From Mesorhizobium sp. M2A.F.Ca.ET.046.03.2.1 (GTDB lineage Bacteria > Pseudomonadota > Alphaproteobacteria > Rhizobiales > Rhizobiaceae), in the NCBI RefSeq assembly GCF_003952425.1, contig NZ_CP034449.1, forward strand, positions 4,886,001 through 4,950,000: DNA of 64,000 bases. The letters run 5' to 3'. A program made the position numbers and the translations under genes. The notes under the pieces are model-generated. The model did no database searches. It was not told where the DNA came from and saw nothing but the letters and a program-made list of their open reading frames with translations. Shown here one piece after another: positions 16,662 through 26,345 of the stretch (position 1 is the first letter of the stretch; the number at the start of each line of letters is the position of its first letter).

Positions 16662-16969
16662 TTGCCCCTCCTTCCCTATCCGACATAGCACAGACTCAGG
16701 AGGGCCGCTGCATTTAGATCCGTTCCGCCTGGGGCCGCTTCGGGTCTGAACTGCGACACAAACGGCGATGTGTCCTTCCAGGAGGGCAAGGCCGGGCTGC
16801 CTGAGTGACAAGTATGCCGATCGTCTATACGTAACGGCGGCTCTCTGGCTAAACGCGACCTCTAGCGAGGTCGCCGGTTATTGGCGCCGGCACTGCACGC
16901 TCGCATTGGAGGTAGGACTAGACTACGCTCGCCAGTCGGAGCGATCTATGGGAGAGCCGGGACACAAGC

Positions 16970-18721
16970 ATGGAGCGACGCCTTGCCGCAATCCTTGCAG
17001 CCGACGTCGTCGGCTACAGCCGTCTCATGGGAGCCGACGAGGCTGGCACGCTTGCGCATCTGAAGAGGCTTCGCGCCGAAGTTATCGAGCCCAAGATCAA
17101 AGAGTCGCGCGGACGCATCGTCGGTTCGGCTGGTGACAGCCTTCTTGTCGAATTCGCCAGCGCGGTCCACGCGGTGCAGTGTGCGGTCGAAGCCCAGGAG
17201 GGATTGGCCGCTCACAATGCAAGTTTGCCCGAAGACAAGCGCATGGCTTTCCGCATGGGTGTGAATTTGGGCGACGTGATCGCGCAGGACGATACGATCT
17301 ACGGTGATGGCGTGAACATCGCCGCGCGGCTCGAGAAGCTTGCAGAACCGGGCGGCATCTGCGTCGCGCGCAACGTCTACGAGCAGGTCAAAGGCAAACT
17401 AGACTACAGCTACACCGATCTCGGTAGCCATCAGGTCCACAACATCGTGGAAGCGGTGCGCGCCTATCGGGTCAGTCGAGCGAAACCCACTTCGGTATTC
17501 TCCACAAAGGATATGCTAGCGCTTCCCGAAAAACCGTCCATCGCGGTCTTGCCATTCGACAACATGAGTGGCGACCCCGAGCAGGGCTACTTCGCTGATG
17601 GCATGGTCGAGGAGATCATCACCGCGCTTTCCCGCACGCGCTGGCTGTTCGTCATCGCGCGCAACTCGAGCTTTACCTACAAGGGCCGGGCCGTGGACAT
17701 CAAGCAGGTCGGACGCGAGCTTGGTGTGCGCTACGTGCTTGAAGGGAGCGTCCGCAAGGCGGCGAGCAGGGTTCGCATCACCGGTCAGCTTATCGACGCG
17801 ACAACGGGAGCACATCTATGGGCCGACCGTTTCGACGGCGGGCTGGAGGATGTTTTTGATCTGCAGGAGGAAGTGACCCGGAGCGTCGTCGGAGCGATCG
17901 CTCCGAAGCTGGAACAGGCAGAGATCGAGCGGGCCAAGCGCAAGCCGACCGAACACCTTGACGCTTACGACTACTATCTGCGCGGGATAGCAAGCCTCCA
18001 CCAGTTGACCAGGGAATCCACCGCGAACGCTCTTCAGTTGTTTTACAGAGCCATCGAACTCGACCCTGAATTTGCCTCCGCATACGGCATGGCCGCGTGG
18101 TGTGCCGTCATACGCAAGGCGAACGGTTGGATGACGGATCGCAAGCTGGAAACCGCCGAAACCGAGCGCCTAGCTTTGAAGGCCATGGATTTGGGCAGGG
18201 ATGACGCGATCGCTCTTTCCCGCGGCGGGATCGCGCTCGCCTACGTCGTGGGCGACAACAATAGCGGGGCAGCGTTCATTGACCGCGCGCTTGCGCTCAA
18301 TCCGAACCTGGCTACTGCGTGGCTATTCAGCGGCTGGGTCAGAGCCGACCTCGGCGATACGGAAACCTCACTTCGGCACCTCGCGACGGCGATGCGCATG
18401 AGCCCAGTCGACCCGCTGATGTTCGACATGCAGAATGCGGTTGCAGTGGCTCATCTCTTCGCTGGTCGATTTGAGGAGGCATCAACTTGGGCTGAAAGAT
18501 CGTTGCGGGAAAAACCGGACTTTTTGCCCTCGTTGCGCTTTGCGGCTGCAAGCTATGCTCACGCCGGCCGAACAGAGGAGGCGCAAAAGGTCGTGAGCCG
18601 AATTCTCGGGCTCGATCCCGGCCAGCGAATTTCCAATCTGGCTGATGTCATGCCGACCTGCCGTCCGGCCGATTTGGCTCTGCTTGTAGAAGGCTTGCGA
18701 AAGGCGGGCCTGCCGGAATAG
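16970..18721 (+). CDS. Class III adenylate/guanylate cyclase with TolB-like and TPR domains
   Basis: This 583-residue protein has the same domain order as its divergent neighbour: a cyclase domain at residues 1 to 175 (AADVVGYSRLMGADEAG, GDSLLVEF, YGDGVNIAARLE), then KPSIAVLPFDNMSGDPEQGY and a TPR array. The metal-binding Asp residues are present. The start is the ATG at 16970. The roughly 300-base divergent gap between the two genes must hold both promoters. Such soluble cyclase-TPR proteins occur in many copies in rhizobia, and their signals are mostly unknown. Confidence 0.88.
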   Translation: MERRLAAILAADVVGYSRLMGADEAGTLAHLKRLRAEVIEPKIKESRGRIVGSAGDSLLVEFASAVHAVQCAVEAQEGLAAHNASLPEDKRMAFRMGVNLGDVIAQDDTIYGDGVNIAARLEKLAEPGGICVARNVYEQVKGKLDYSYTDLGSHQVHNIVEAVRAYRVSRAKPTSVFSTKDMLALPEKPSIAVLPFDNMSGDPEQGYFADGMVEEIITALSRTRWLFVIARNSSFTYKGRAVDIKQVGRELGVRYVLEGSVRKAASRVRITGQLIDATTGAHLWADRFDGGLEDVFDLQEEVTRSVVGAIAPKLEQAEIERAKRKPTEHLDAYDYYLRGIASLHQLTRESTANALQLFYRAIELDPEFASAYGMAAWCAVIRKANGWMTDRKLETAETERLALKAMDLGRDDAIALSRGGIALAYVVGDNNSGAAFIDRALALNPNLATAWLFSGWVRADLGDTETSLRHLATAMRMSPVDPLMFDMQNAVAVAHLFAGRFEEASTWAERSLREKPDFLPSLRFAAASYAHAGRTEEAQKVVSRILGLDPGQRISNLADVMPTCRPADLALLVEGLRKAGLPE

Positions 18722-19116
18722 CGCTGTCGGGCTGGCGCATGACAGCGAGTGGGGAACGCACCGGGATCGCGAAAGACAGCCCCGTGGGTTGCGTTGGCCC
18801 GGCACAAGTCGCCGCAGGACGCCGTACAAAGCGATCCGCGTCATGTGAGGGGTGAGAGGTCCTGATCCCAACTCGTCGCCTGTGCCGGCGATTGGGGCGC
18901 CACCTGCTCGAAATCGAGCCAGTCGGCGATCCTTAGGACGTAGGCAACGGCTGCTTCGCAAGACAACGGCTGATCGTCCGTTTTCGTCGCTACCACCACC
19001 TCCTAGTCGCTCGGCAACGTCCACTTTGAGGAAGCTGCGAAGCCGACCTCTATGGCCGAGATAGGCGCAAAGCGGTTGTGGTATCGCCCGTAAATCACCT
19101 TCGGGTTGTTACCGAG
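18722..19116. other. Non-coding gap of about 395 bases
   Basis: No convincing reading frame, RNA or strong hairpin is visible between the second cyclase and the FliJ-like gene, which converge here. The stretch looks like degraded sequence at the edge of the accessory block. Confidence 0.5.
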
Positions 19117-19500
19117 CTACTCCTCGGCCCGCTTCTGCGTGATGAGATCGAGCCGCTCGCGGTCGGAGCGTTCGCGTTCGTCGCGGCGGCGCACATCCTT
19201 GTAGGCGCGCTCGACCATGTTGGTGCGCGCCGTCGCGGTGGCGATCAGCGCGGCTTCGTGCTTGGCATCTTCCAGGTTCTGTTTCTGGCGGCCGAGCGCG
19301 TCGGTAATGCGCTTGTGGTAGAGCGCGGGAAAGAGGCCGGCGAGCGATTTGTCGGTGTCGAAATGCTCGATCAGTTCCTTGACCTCCGCTTCCGCCTTGA
19401 CGGCGGCGGCGAGGAAGCCGGCATGGCGGGTCTCGTGCAGCGCCTTCAATTGCTCCTGCACCTTGACCAATTTCTTCAGACGATCCTTGCGCGTGGTCAT
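19117..19500 (-). CDS. FliJ-like coiled-coil protein downstream of fliR
   Basis: This 127-residue highly charged helical protein starts with TRKDRLKKLVKVQEQLKALHE and ends with a long basic and acidic coiled coil. Its length and composition fit FliJ, the export ATPase stalk protein, which is otherwise missing from the window. It starts two bases after the fliR stop, so it is the third gene of flhA-fliR-this gene. The assignment is structural and positional, because FliJ sequences diverge too fast for identity to help. Confidence 0.6.
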   Translation of the reverse strand: MTTRKDRLKKLVKVQEQLKALHETRHAGFLAAAVKAEAEVKELIEHFDTDKSLAGLFPALYHKRITDALGRQKQNLEDAKHEAALIATATARTNMVERAYKDVRRRDERERSDRERLDLITQKRAEE

Positions 19501-19502
19501 GG

Positions 19503-20255
19503 CTATCTCGCCAGCGTGAGGTCGACGAAGCCGTCGACGAAGAGTGACAGCAGCGTGCCGACGGCGAAATAGAAGATGATCATACCGCCGGCGATGACGA
19601 AGGGCAGGGAGATGAAATAGACCGGGATCTGCGGCGTCAGCTTGTTGACGAAGCCGATCGTCAGATTGACCAGGATGGCATAGGCGACGAAGGGGCTGCC
19701 GAGCCGGATGACCAGGAAGAAGGCGTCCGACACGGTGTCGGTGACGTCGACCAGCGCCGCCTGCGGATTGAAGAACACGTTGACCGGCGCGACCTGGTAG
19801 GAGGCGACCAGCGCCTTGACGATCTCGTGGTCGAAGTCAAAGACAAAGAGCAGAAGCAGGGCCGAGAACGAGATGATGGCGGCAAGGGCTGCCTGCGGCT
19901 CCGGCTCCTCGATCGCCGGCCCGCCCGAGCCGCCATAGCCGATCAGCGTGGCGATGGCCGAGCCCATGAAACGCAGCGCTTCCATATGAAGCCTGGTCAT
20001 GGCGCCGATCAGCCCGCCGACCAGCAACTCGGAGACGATCATCGGCGCGAGCACCTGCGGGCGCGGATCGACGAACGGGTAGATGCGGTCCCACAGGAAG
20101 GCGAGCAGGCCGCCGGTCGCGGCAACCGAGACGAACAGTCTGATCTGCAGCGGCACGCGCGCGCTGGACAGGCCGGGCATCAGCATGAAGCAGGCGCCGA
20201 TGCGGCAGAAGGCGAGGAACGCGGCGATGACGACGCCTTGCGAGAGCGCGTTCAC
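19503..20255 (-). CDS. fliR: Flagellar export gate protein FliR
   Basis: FliR is part of the FliPQR core of the flagellar type III export gate in the inner membrane. The 250-residue protein has about six hydrophobic segments, an N-terminal [23 protein letters not shown] stretch typical of FliR, and the [19 protein letters not shown] region near the end. It overlaps flhA by 4 bases (ATGA), so translation is coupled. Its partners fliP and fliQ are at 46417 and 30168. Confidence 0.93.
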   Translation of the reverse strand: MNALSQGVVIAAFLAFCRIGACFMLMPGLSSARVPLQIRLFVSVAATGGLLAFLWDRIYPFVDPRPQVLAPMIVSELLVGGLIGAMTRLHMEALRFMGSAIATLIGYGGSGGPAIEEPEPQAALAAIISFSALLLLFVFDFDHEIVKALVASYQVAPVNVFFNPQAALVDVTDTVSDAFFLVIRLGSPFVAYAILVNLTIGFVNKLTPQIPVYFISLPFVIAGGMIIFYFAVGTLLSLFVDGFVDLTLAR

Positions 20256-22339
20256 GAGATCGTTCCGAGCACCTTGATCTCGACGCCCTTGGCGATCTCG
20301 ACATGGCTGAGAACGGGAAGCGTGGTGAACAGCCGCTCGATGATCATGCGCACATAGGGCCGCGCGTCGGGCGCGGTGACCAGCACGAAGCGCTCGCCGG
20401 CCTCGAGATGCTTGCGGATCGCCTTGGTCGCGTCCTGGCCGAACTCCTCGAGCTGGCGCGGATCGATGTCGAACTCGCGTACCTCGCCCTTGGCGTCACG
20501 CTTGAGGCTTTGATGGAAGGCGAGGTCCCAGCGGTTGCCGAGGCGCAGCACCTTGAGCGTGCCGCCTTCGGAGAGGTCGCCGCAGATCTGCTGCGCCATG
20601 CGGATGCGCACATGCTCGACGATCTGCTCGGTGCGGCGCACATGCGGCGCGATCTCGGCGATCGCCTCGATGATCAGGTGCAGGTTGCGGATCGAGACGC
20701 GCTCGGCGAGCAGCAGCTTCAGCACCGCCTGCAGGCCGGGGTAGGAGATGTGCGAGGTGCAGATCTCGTCGGCGAGCTTGCGGTATTCGGGGTCGAGCCG
20801 CTCCAGCAGCGCCTTCATGTCCTTGTAGGAGAGAAGCTGGGGCAGGTTGTTGCGGATCACCTCGGAGAGATGCGTGAGCAGCACCGACATGTTGTCGGCG
20901 AAGGTGAAGTTCTCGCGCTTCAGATCCTCGGCGAAGGTTTCGAGCACCGAATAGGCGCGCATGCCGAAGGCCGGCTCGCGGATTTCCTCGCCGGGGATGT
21001 CCGGCACGCCGCGCGTGCCAAGCAGCACCATGATCTCGCCGACGCGCATCTGGTATTCGGCGACCACCGTGCCATGCACCTTGATCTGGTAGCTCTTCGG
21101 CGGAATGGCGAAGTCGTCGGCGACGCGCACTTCCGGCACGACGAAGCCATATTGCTGGGCGAATTTCTTGCGCATCTTCGACATGCGGAAGACCAGTTCC
21201 TGGTGCGCCACCATCAGCCGGGTCGACAGCTGCTTGCCGATCAGCAGCTCGATCTCGGCGGTGACCAGCGAAGCCTTCACCGAGTTCTTCTCCTCCTCGA
21301 CCTTGTTCGCCTTCTCCTGCGTCTTCAAGGCTTCGGCGGCGGCAAGCGCGCGGTTGTGGCGCAGCGGGATGATATAGCCGAGGCCGGCCATGCCGCCGGC
21401 GAGCGCGAAGAAGGGGAACAGCGGCAGGCCGGGCATCAGGCCAAGGATGACCAGCAGCGAGGCCGCGACATAGAGCGCGCGCGGATGCGCGCCGAGCTGG
21501 CCGAACACCGCCTGGTTGGCCGAGCCGCGCGTGCCGCCCTTGGAGACGAGCATGCCGGCGGCGAGCGAGACGATGAGCGCCGGGATCTGGGTGACGAGGC
21601 CGTCGCCGACCGACAGCTTGATGAAGACATCGGCGGCCTGGCCGAGGCCCATGCCGTGGCGCAGATAGCCAATGGCGATGCCGCCGACGATGTTGATGGC
21701 GGTGATGATCAGGCCGGCGATGGCGTCGCCGCGCACGAATTTCGAGGCACCGTCCATCGAGCCGAAGAAGGAGGATTCTTCCTCCAGCTCGCGGCGGCGC
21801 AGCTGCGCCGTCTTCTCGTCGATCATGCCGGCGGAGAGATCGGCGTCGATCGACATCTGCTTGCCGGGGATGGCGTCGAGGGTGAAGCGCGCACCGACTT
21901 CGGCGATACGGGTGGCGCCCTTGGTGATGACGATGAAGTTCACCACGATCAGGATCATGAAGACGATGAGGCCGATGACGAAATCGCTCGACATCACCAG
22001 CTTGGAGAAGCCCGAGATGACATAGCCGGCGGCATGCGTGCCCTCATTGCCGTGCGACAGGATCATGCGGGTGGTGGCAATGTTGAGCGACAGGCGCAGC
22101 ATCGTGGCGATCAGCAGCACGGTCGGGAAGGACGAGAAGTCGAGCGGCCGCTGGATCCACAGCGCCACCATCAGGATCAGCACCGAGAGCGCGATCGAGA
22201 AGGCGAGCCCGATATCGATGAGGAAGGCGGGGATCGGCAGGAACAACACGGCCAGGATGACGACGATGCCCAGCGCGAAGAACACATCGCGGCCGTTCTT
22301 CGCCACCACGCCGGACGGTAGTGTTTCGCTGATTGCCAT
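20252..22339 (-). CDS. flhA: Flagellar export gate protein FlhA
   Basis: FlhA is the large export gate subunit that couples proton motive force to protein export and docks chaperone-substrate complexes. The 695-residue length is typical. Residues about 15 to 340 contain eight transmembrane segments and the conserved FHIPEP-type loop ([19 protein letters not shown]). A large cytosolic domain follows. The gene opens a short operon with fliR and the FliJ-like gene, and a divergent small gene lies upstream. In other rhizobia flhA follows fliQ; here fliQ is about 8 kb away. Confidence 0.95.
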   Translation of the reverse strand: MAISETLPSGVVAKNGRDVFFALGIVVILAVLFLPIPAFLIDIGLAFSIALSVLILMVALWIQRPLDFSSFPTVLLIATMLRLSLNIATTRMILSHGNEGTHAAGYVISGFSKLVMSSDFVIGLIVFMILIVVNFIVITKGATRIAEVGARFTLDAIPGKQMSIDADLSAGMIDEKTAQLRRRELEEESSFFGSMDGASKFVRGDAIAGLIITAINIVGGIAIGYLRHGMGLGQAADVFIKLSVGDGLVTQIPALIVSLAAGMLVSKGGTRGSANQAVFGQLGAHPRALYVAASLLVILGLMPGLPLFPFFALAGGMAGLGYIIPLRHNRALAAAEALKTQEKANKVEEEKNSVKASLVTAEIELLIGKQLSTRLMVAHQELVFRMSKMRKKFAQQYGFVVPEVRVADDFAIPPKSYQIKVHGTVVAEYQMRVGEIMVLLGTRGVPDIPGEEIREPAFGMRAYSVLETFAEDLKRENFTFADNMSVLLTHLSEVIRNNLPQLLSYKDMKALLERLDPEYRKLADEICTSHISYPGLQAVLKLLLAERVSIRNLHLIIEAIAEIAPHVRRTEQIVEHVRIRMAQQICGDLSEGGTLKVLRLGNRWDLAFHQSLKRDAKGEVREFDIDPRQLEEFGQDATKAIRKHLEAGERFVLVTAPDARPYVRMIIERLFTTLPVLSHVEIAKGVEIKVLGTIS

Positions 22340-22460
22340 GTCGTCCCCAAATCAAGACCCGCCACGCACAGGTCAGGCCCTTGACCGTAATCCTCCAAGC
22401 TTGCGCGAAGGTGGGAGAGCGGCTACGCCGCCTCGATCCCGTCGGCGGAAGGAAAATCGC

Positions 22461-22760
22461 ATGCTGCTGATCATCGGCACGGTTCGGCTGCCACCAGACA
22501 GGCTTGAGCAGGCAAGGCCAGCAATGCGACGCATGATCCTGGCAAGCCGCGCCGAGCCGGGCTGCCTTCACTATTCCTACGCGCAGGATGTGCTGGACGC
22601 CGGGCTCATCCATGTTTCGGAAGCCTGGAGCGATCGCGCCGCGCTCGAAGCGCATTTCAAATCGGCGCATATCGCCGAGTGGCGCGCGAGCTGGGCTGAG
22701 CTCGGCATCGGCGATCGCAAGCTTACGCTTTTCGAGACGGATGGCGGCGCGCCGACCTGA
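22461..22760 (+). CDS. Antibiotic biosynthesis monooxygenase (ABM)-like protein
   Basis: This 99-residue single-domain protein has the dimeric alpha/beta barrel pattern of ABM proteins: MLLIIGTVRLPP, then a helix with ASRAEPGCLHYSY, then VSEAWSDRAALEAHFKSAHIAEW. Such proteins act as quinone or haem-linked oxygenases, or have no known substrate. AGGAAGGA precedes the ATG at 22461. The gene is divergent from flhA and unrelated to motility. Confidence 0.8.
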   Translation: MLLIIGTVRLPPDRLEQARPAMRRMILASRAEPGCLHYSYAQDVLDAGLIHVSEAWSDRAALEAHFKSAHIAEWRASWAELGIGDRKLTLFETDGGAPT

Positions 22761-22973
22761 AAGCGGGCGGCTTTCAGGCTGGAGGTGGGTAGGAACCCTG
22801 CCCGCCCGCTTACCTACAGCCAGGGCCAGACCTGGTTCGAGGCGCCCGGCGCGTGGTTCACGCACCGTCAAATTGGCGCCACAAGCGGTCGGCATTGCGG
22901 TTGCCACGGCATAGTTACCGCGCGTATCACCCATGGCAGCTGTTTTCTTTCCGCATACCGGCGAGCCGTTCAC

Positions 22974-24755
22974 TTGCCTGCCAGAAACGATCCACGAGTC
23001 TACGCCCGCCGGCTTCGCGCGGTGCTGATCAGCTCGATCCCCGTGCTCGAGGCGCGCGGCATCGTCATCGTGCTGATGGCCGGCATGGTCGGCGCGATCG
23101 CGGGCGCGCTGGTCACCGGCATGAGCGCGCTGGTGCAAGGCATGCACTATTTGCTGTTCGACGTGCAGCCGGGCGGCCGGCTTTCGGCAATGTTCTCGCT
23201 CGCCGATCCGGTGCAGGCGATGTTCCCCGCCATCGGCGGCCTGCTGCTCGGGCTTTCGGTGATCTGGCTCAGGCGGTTCAAATTCCGTACCCCGGTCGAC
23301 CCTATCGAAGCCAACGCGCTCTATGGCGGGCGCATGTCGCTCACCGACACGTTCATCATCGTGGCGCAGACGATGATTTCCTCCGGCTTCGGGGCTTCGG
23401 TCGGATTGGAAGCCGGCTACACGCAGATCGGTTCCGGCATCGCTTCCCGGCTTGCCCGCGCCTTCCGGCTGCGCCGCAACGACGTGCGCATCCTGGTCGG
23501 CTGTGGCGCCGCCGGTGCGATCGCCGCCGCTTTCGACGCACCGCTGACCGGTGCCTTCTACGGTTTCGAGCTGGTCATCGGCATCTACTCCGTCGCCAAT
23601 GTGGCGCCGGTGATGGCGGCGGCGATCTGCGCCTCGCTGACGGCGGAAATGTTCGGCGGCGTGCCGTTTCCGCTGGAACTGTCGGGTTTGCCGAATTTGA
23701 CCGCCAGCGAGTATGTGCCGTTCCTGTTGCTGGGCCTGCTTGGCGGCGCGGCTTCGATCGCCATCATGCATCTGGTCAGCATCGTCGAGCGCGTCTTCGT
23801 GCGGTTGTCGATCGACGCGTCGGTCAGGCCGTTCATCGGCGGCATCTTCGTCGGTCTGCTCGGGCTGGTCACGCCGCAGGTGCTTTCGAGCGGCCATGGC
23901 GCGTTGCACCGCGAGTTCGCCATGAATTACGCGCTTCCGGTCGTGGCGAGCGTCTTCGTGATGAAGCTGGCGGCTTCGGCCATCTCGCTCGGCTCGGGCT
24001 TCCGCGGCGGCCTGTTCTTCGCCTCGCTGTTCCTGGGCGCGCTGCTCGGCAAGGTCTTCGCGGGCGTCATGGCGATGACCGCGCCGTCGGTGGGCATCGA
24101 CCCGGCGGTAGCCGCCGTCGTCGGCATGACCTCGCTGGCGGTCGGCGTCGTCGGCGGTCCGCTGACCATGACGTTCCTGGCGCTGGAATCGACCCGCGAC
24201 CTGACGCTCACCGGCGTGGTGCTGGCGGCCTCGATCATGTCGGCGATCCTGGTGCGCGAGACCTTCGGCTACTCCTTCTCGACCTGGCGCTTCCATCTGC
24301 GCGGCGAGACGATCCGCAGCGCCCATGACGTCGGCTGGATGCGCAGCCTCACGGTCGGCTCCATGATGCGCAAGGACGTCCGCACCATTCCCGCCTCGAC
24401 CACGCTCTCGGAATTCCGCAAGGAGGTCCCGCTCGGCTCGGCGCAGCGCGTCATCGCCGTCGAGCATGCCGACCAGTATGTCGGCATGCTGCTGGTGCCG
24501 GAACTGCACAGCGACCGCTCCGACGGCGAGACGCCGGTGAGCGCGCTGGCCCAGTTCAAGGACGCGGTGCTGGTGCCCTCGATGAATGTCCAGACCGCGG
24601 CCGAGACCTTCCAACGCACCGGCGCCGAAGAGCTGGCGGTGGTCGAGGATTTCGACGAGCGCATCGTTCTCGGCCTGCTCACCGAAAGCCATCTGATGCG
24701 CCGCTACGCCGAGGAACTCGACAAGGCGCGGCGCGACCTGTCGGGCGAAGGTTGA
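22974..24755 (+). CDS. ClC-family chloride channel/transporter with CBS domain
   Basis: This ClC-type Cl- channel or Cl-/H+ antiporter has about 590 residues. The membrane domain runs from about residue 20 to 430. GASVGLEAGYTQIGSG corresponds to the GxEGP gate region, where the glutamate is kept, and GSGFRGGLFFASLFLGA is the third conserved loop. A C-terminal segment of about 130 residues (VGSMMRKDVRTIPASTTLSEF) is CBS-like. The start is uncertain: the frame is open back to 22785, and I chose the TTG at 22974 to give a short cytosolic N-terminus before LEARGIVIVLM. Confidence 0.88.
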   Translation: MPARNDPRVYARRLRAVLISSIPVLEARGIVIVLMAGMVGAIAGALVTGMSALVQGMHYLLFDVQPGGRLSAMFSLADPVQAMFPAIGGLLLGLSVIWLRRFKFRTPVDPIEANALYGGRMSLTDTFIIVAQTMISSGFGASVGLEAGYTQIGSGIASRLARAFRLRRNDVRILVGCGAAGAIAAAFDAPLTGAFYGFELVIGIYSVANVAPVMAAAICASLTAEMFGGVPFPLELSGLPNLTASEYVPFLLLGLLGGAASIAIMHLVSIVERVFVRLSIDASVRPFIGGIFVGLLGLVTPQVLSSGHGALHREFAMNYALPVVASVFVMKLAASAISLGSGFRGGLFFASLFLGALLGKVFAGVMAMTAPSVGIDPAVAAVVGMTSLAVGVVGGPLTMTFLALESTRDLTLTGVVLAASIMSAILVRETFGYSFSTWRFHLRGETIRSAHDVGWMRSLTVGSMMRKDVRTIPASTTLSEFRKEVPLGSAQRVIAVEHADQYVGMLLVPELHSDRSDGETPVSALAQFKDAVLVPSMNVQTAAETFQRTGAEELAVVEDFDERIVLGLLTESHLMRRYAEELDKARRDLSGEG

Positions 24756-24947
24756 CCCGAACGACAGCCCGGCCAATAAGAGGCCATTTGGAAAATCCAC
24801 TCCGCCGGCCATCTGATGGCGTTTTCTGCGCTTCCGGTGCTCACGGACCTGAATGTCCGCTCCGCTCCGGTTCTCGAAACCACCACCATATGACTCGCCG
24901 GAGCGAATTTCGAAACGGTCTCTAAGACGTCACTCCTGGAAGCCATC

Positions 24948-26333
24948 ATGCAAGTCAAGCGCAACGGCGACATCTCGTTCTGGTACGCGGATCTGGGCGC
25001 CATCCCCGCGCCGCGTCCGCCTTTGCCAGGCGACATCGAGGCGGATGTCGCGATCGTCGGCGCGGGCTATACCGGGCTTTGGACGGCCTACTATCTGAAG
25101 AAGGCGAAGCCATCGCTGCGCATCGTGCTCGTCGAACGGGAGTTCGCCGGCTTCGGCGCCTCGGGGCGCAATGGCGGCTGGCTGTCGGGCGGTTTCGGCT
25201 GGTCGCGCGAGAAATATCTGAAGACCTCGACACGCCCGGGCGTCACCGCCATGCAGCAGGCGATGGCCGGCTGCGTCGACGAGGTCATCCGGGTGGCGAC
25301 GGAAGAGGGCATCGATGCCGATATCCGCCGCGTCGACAATCTGACGGTCGCCACCAATCCGGCGCAGCTGGAGCGCGTGCGCGAGGAATGCGAGACGACC
25401 CGCTCCTGGGATGCCGATCCCGAACGGATCGAGCTGCTTGACGCCGAGGCGACACGGGCGCGCATCAACATCCGCAATGTCATGGGTGGCTTCGTCATCC
25501 GCGGCCAGGCGCGCGTGCAGCCGGCCAAGCTGGTGCGCGGGCTCGCGGCGGCGGTCGAGCGTCTCGGCGTTTCCATCTATGAGAAGACAACGGTCACCGC
25601 CATTGCCAAGGGCATCGTGGCCACGGACCGCGGCACGGTGCGGGCCGAAATCATCATCCGCGCCACCGAAGGGTTCACGGCCGGCATCCCAGGGGAAGAA
25701 CGGACCTGGCTGGCGCTCAACAGCGCGCAGATCGTCACCGAGCCGCTGCCGGAAGAGCTCTGGCACAAGATCGGTTGGCAGGGGCACGAGCTGCTCGGCA
25801 ATGCCGCGCATGCCTATTGCTATGCCCAGCGCACACGCGAAGGACGTATCACCATGGGCGGGCGCGGCGTGCCTTATCGCTACGGCTCGCGCACCGACAT
25901 CAACGGCCAGACACAGCAGGTAACGATTGACCAGCTGCACACGATCTTGACCACGCTGTTGCCGCAGACCGCGGGGTGCCGCATCGATCACGCCTGGTGC
26001 GGCGTGCTCGGCGTGCCGCGTGACTGGTGCACGACGGTGGGGCTCGACCCGGCGACGCGCATCGGCTGGGCCGGCGGCTATGTCGGGCTCGGCGTGTCGA
26101 GCTCAAACCTCTCCGGGCGCACGCTGACCGATCTGGTGCTTGGCCAGGATACCGAACTCACGCGGCTGCCCTGGGTCAACCGCAAGGTGCGGCCCTGGGA
26201 GCCGGAGCCGTTCCGCTGGCTGGGCGTGCATTCGATGTATCAGCTCTACCGCATCGCCGACCAGCGCGAGGCGGCGGGGCTCGGCCACACGTCAAGGCTG
26301 GCCGCCCTCGCCGACAGCATCACAGGCCATTGA
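24948..26333 (+). CDS. FAD-dependent amine/amino acid oxidoreductase (DAO family)
   Basis: This 461-residue flavoprotein has the N-terminal dinucleotide motif V-G-A-G-Y-T-G-L-W at about residue 38 and the A-S-G-R-N-G-G-W loop seen in gamma-glutamylputrescine oxidase-like and glycine oxidase-like enzymes. A second FAD-binding motif, GWAGGYVGLGVSSSNLSGRTL, lies near the C-terminus. It would oxidise a secondary amine or amino acid with release of hydrogen peroxide. The gene converges with the MFS gene after a 12-base gap. About 190 bases upstream of the start are non-coding and contain repeat-like sequence. Confidence 0.87.
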   Translation: MQVKRNGDISFWYADLGAIPAPRPPLPGDIEADVAIVGAGYTGLWTAYYLKKAKPSLRIVLVEREFAGFGASGRNGGWLSGGFGWSREKYLKTSTRPGVTAMQQAMAGCVDEVIRVATEEGIDADIRRVDNLTVATNPAQLERVREECETTRSWDADPERIELLDAEATRARINIRNVMGGFVIRGQARVQPAKLVRGLAAAVERLGVSIYEKTTVTAIAKGIVATDRGTVRAEIIIRATEGFTAGIPGEERTWLALNSAQIVTEPLPEELWHKIGWQGHELLGNAAHAYCYAQRTREGRITMGGRGVPYRYGSRTDINGQTQQVTIDQLHTILTTLLPQTAGCRIDHAWCGVLGVPRDWCTTVGLDPATRIGWAGGYVGLGVSSSNLSGRTLTDLVLGQDTELTRLPWVNRKVRPWEPEPFRWLGVHSMYQLYRIADQREAAGLGHTSRLAALADSITGH

Positions 26334-26345
26334 TCGGCCAGAAGA

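Noticed and set aside
20303..22321. 672-codon plus-strand frame opposite flhA
   Set aside because: It is antisense to a clearly conserved gene and rich in Asp, Gln, His and Gly from GC-rich complement codons, with no recognisable domain.
22044..24812. 922-codon minus-strand frame over the ABM and ClC genes
   Set aside because: Antisense to two conserved proteins; composition (Arg, His, Asp, Gln) is typical of a shadow frame in GC-rich DNA.
24790..24947. Repeat-like sequence upstream of the FAD oxidoreductase
   Set aside because: It contains a CGGAC/GTCCG hairpin and duplicated CTCCGG-like bits, but I could not show a defined element or match it to the palindromic family.
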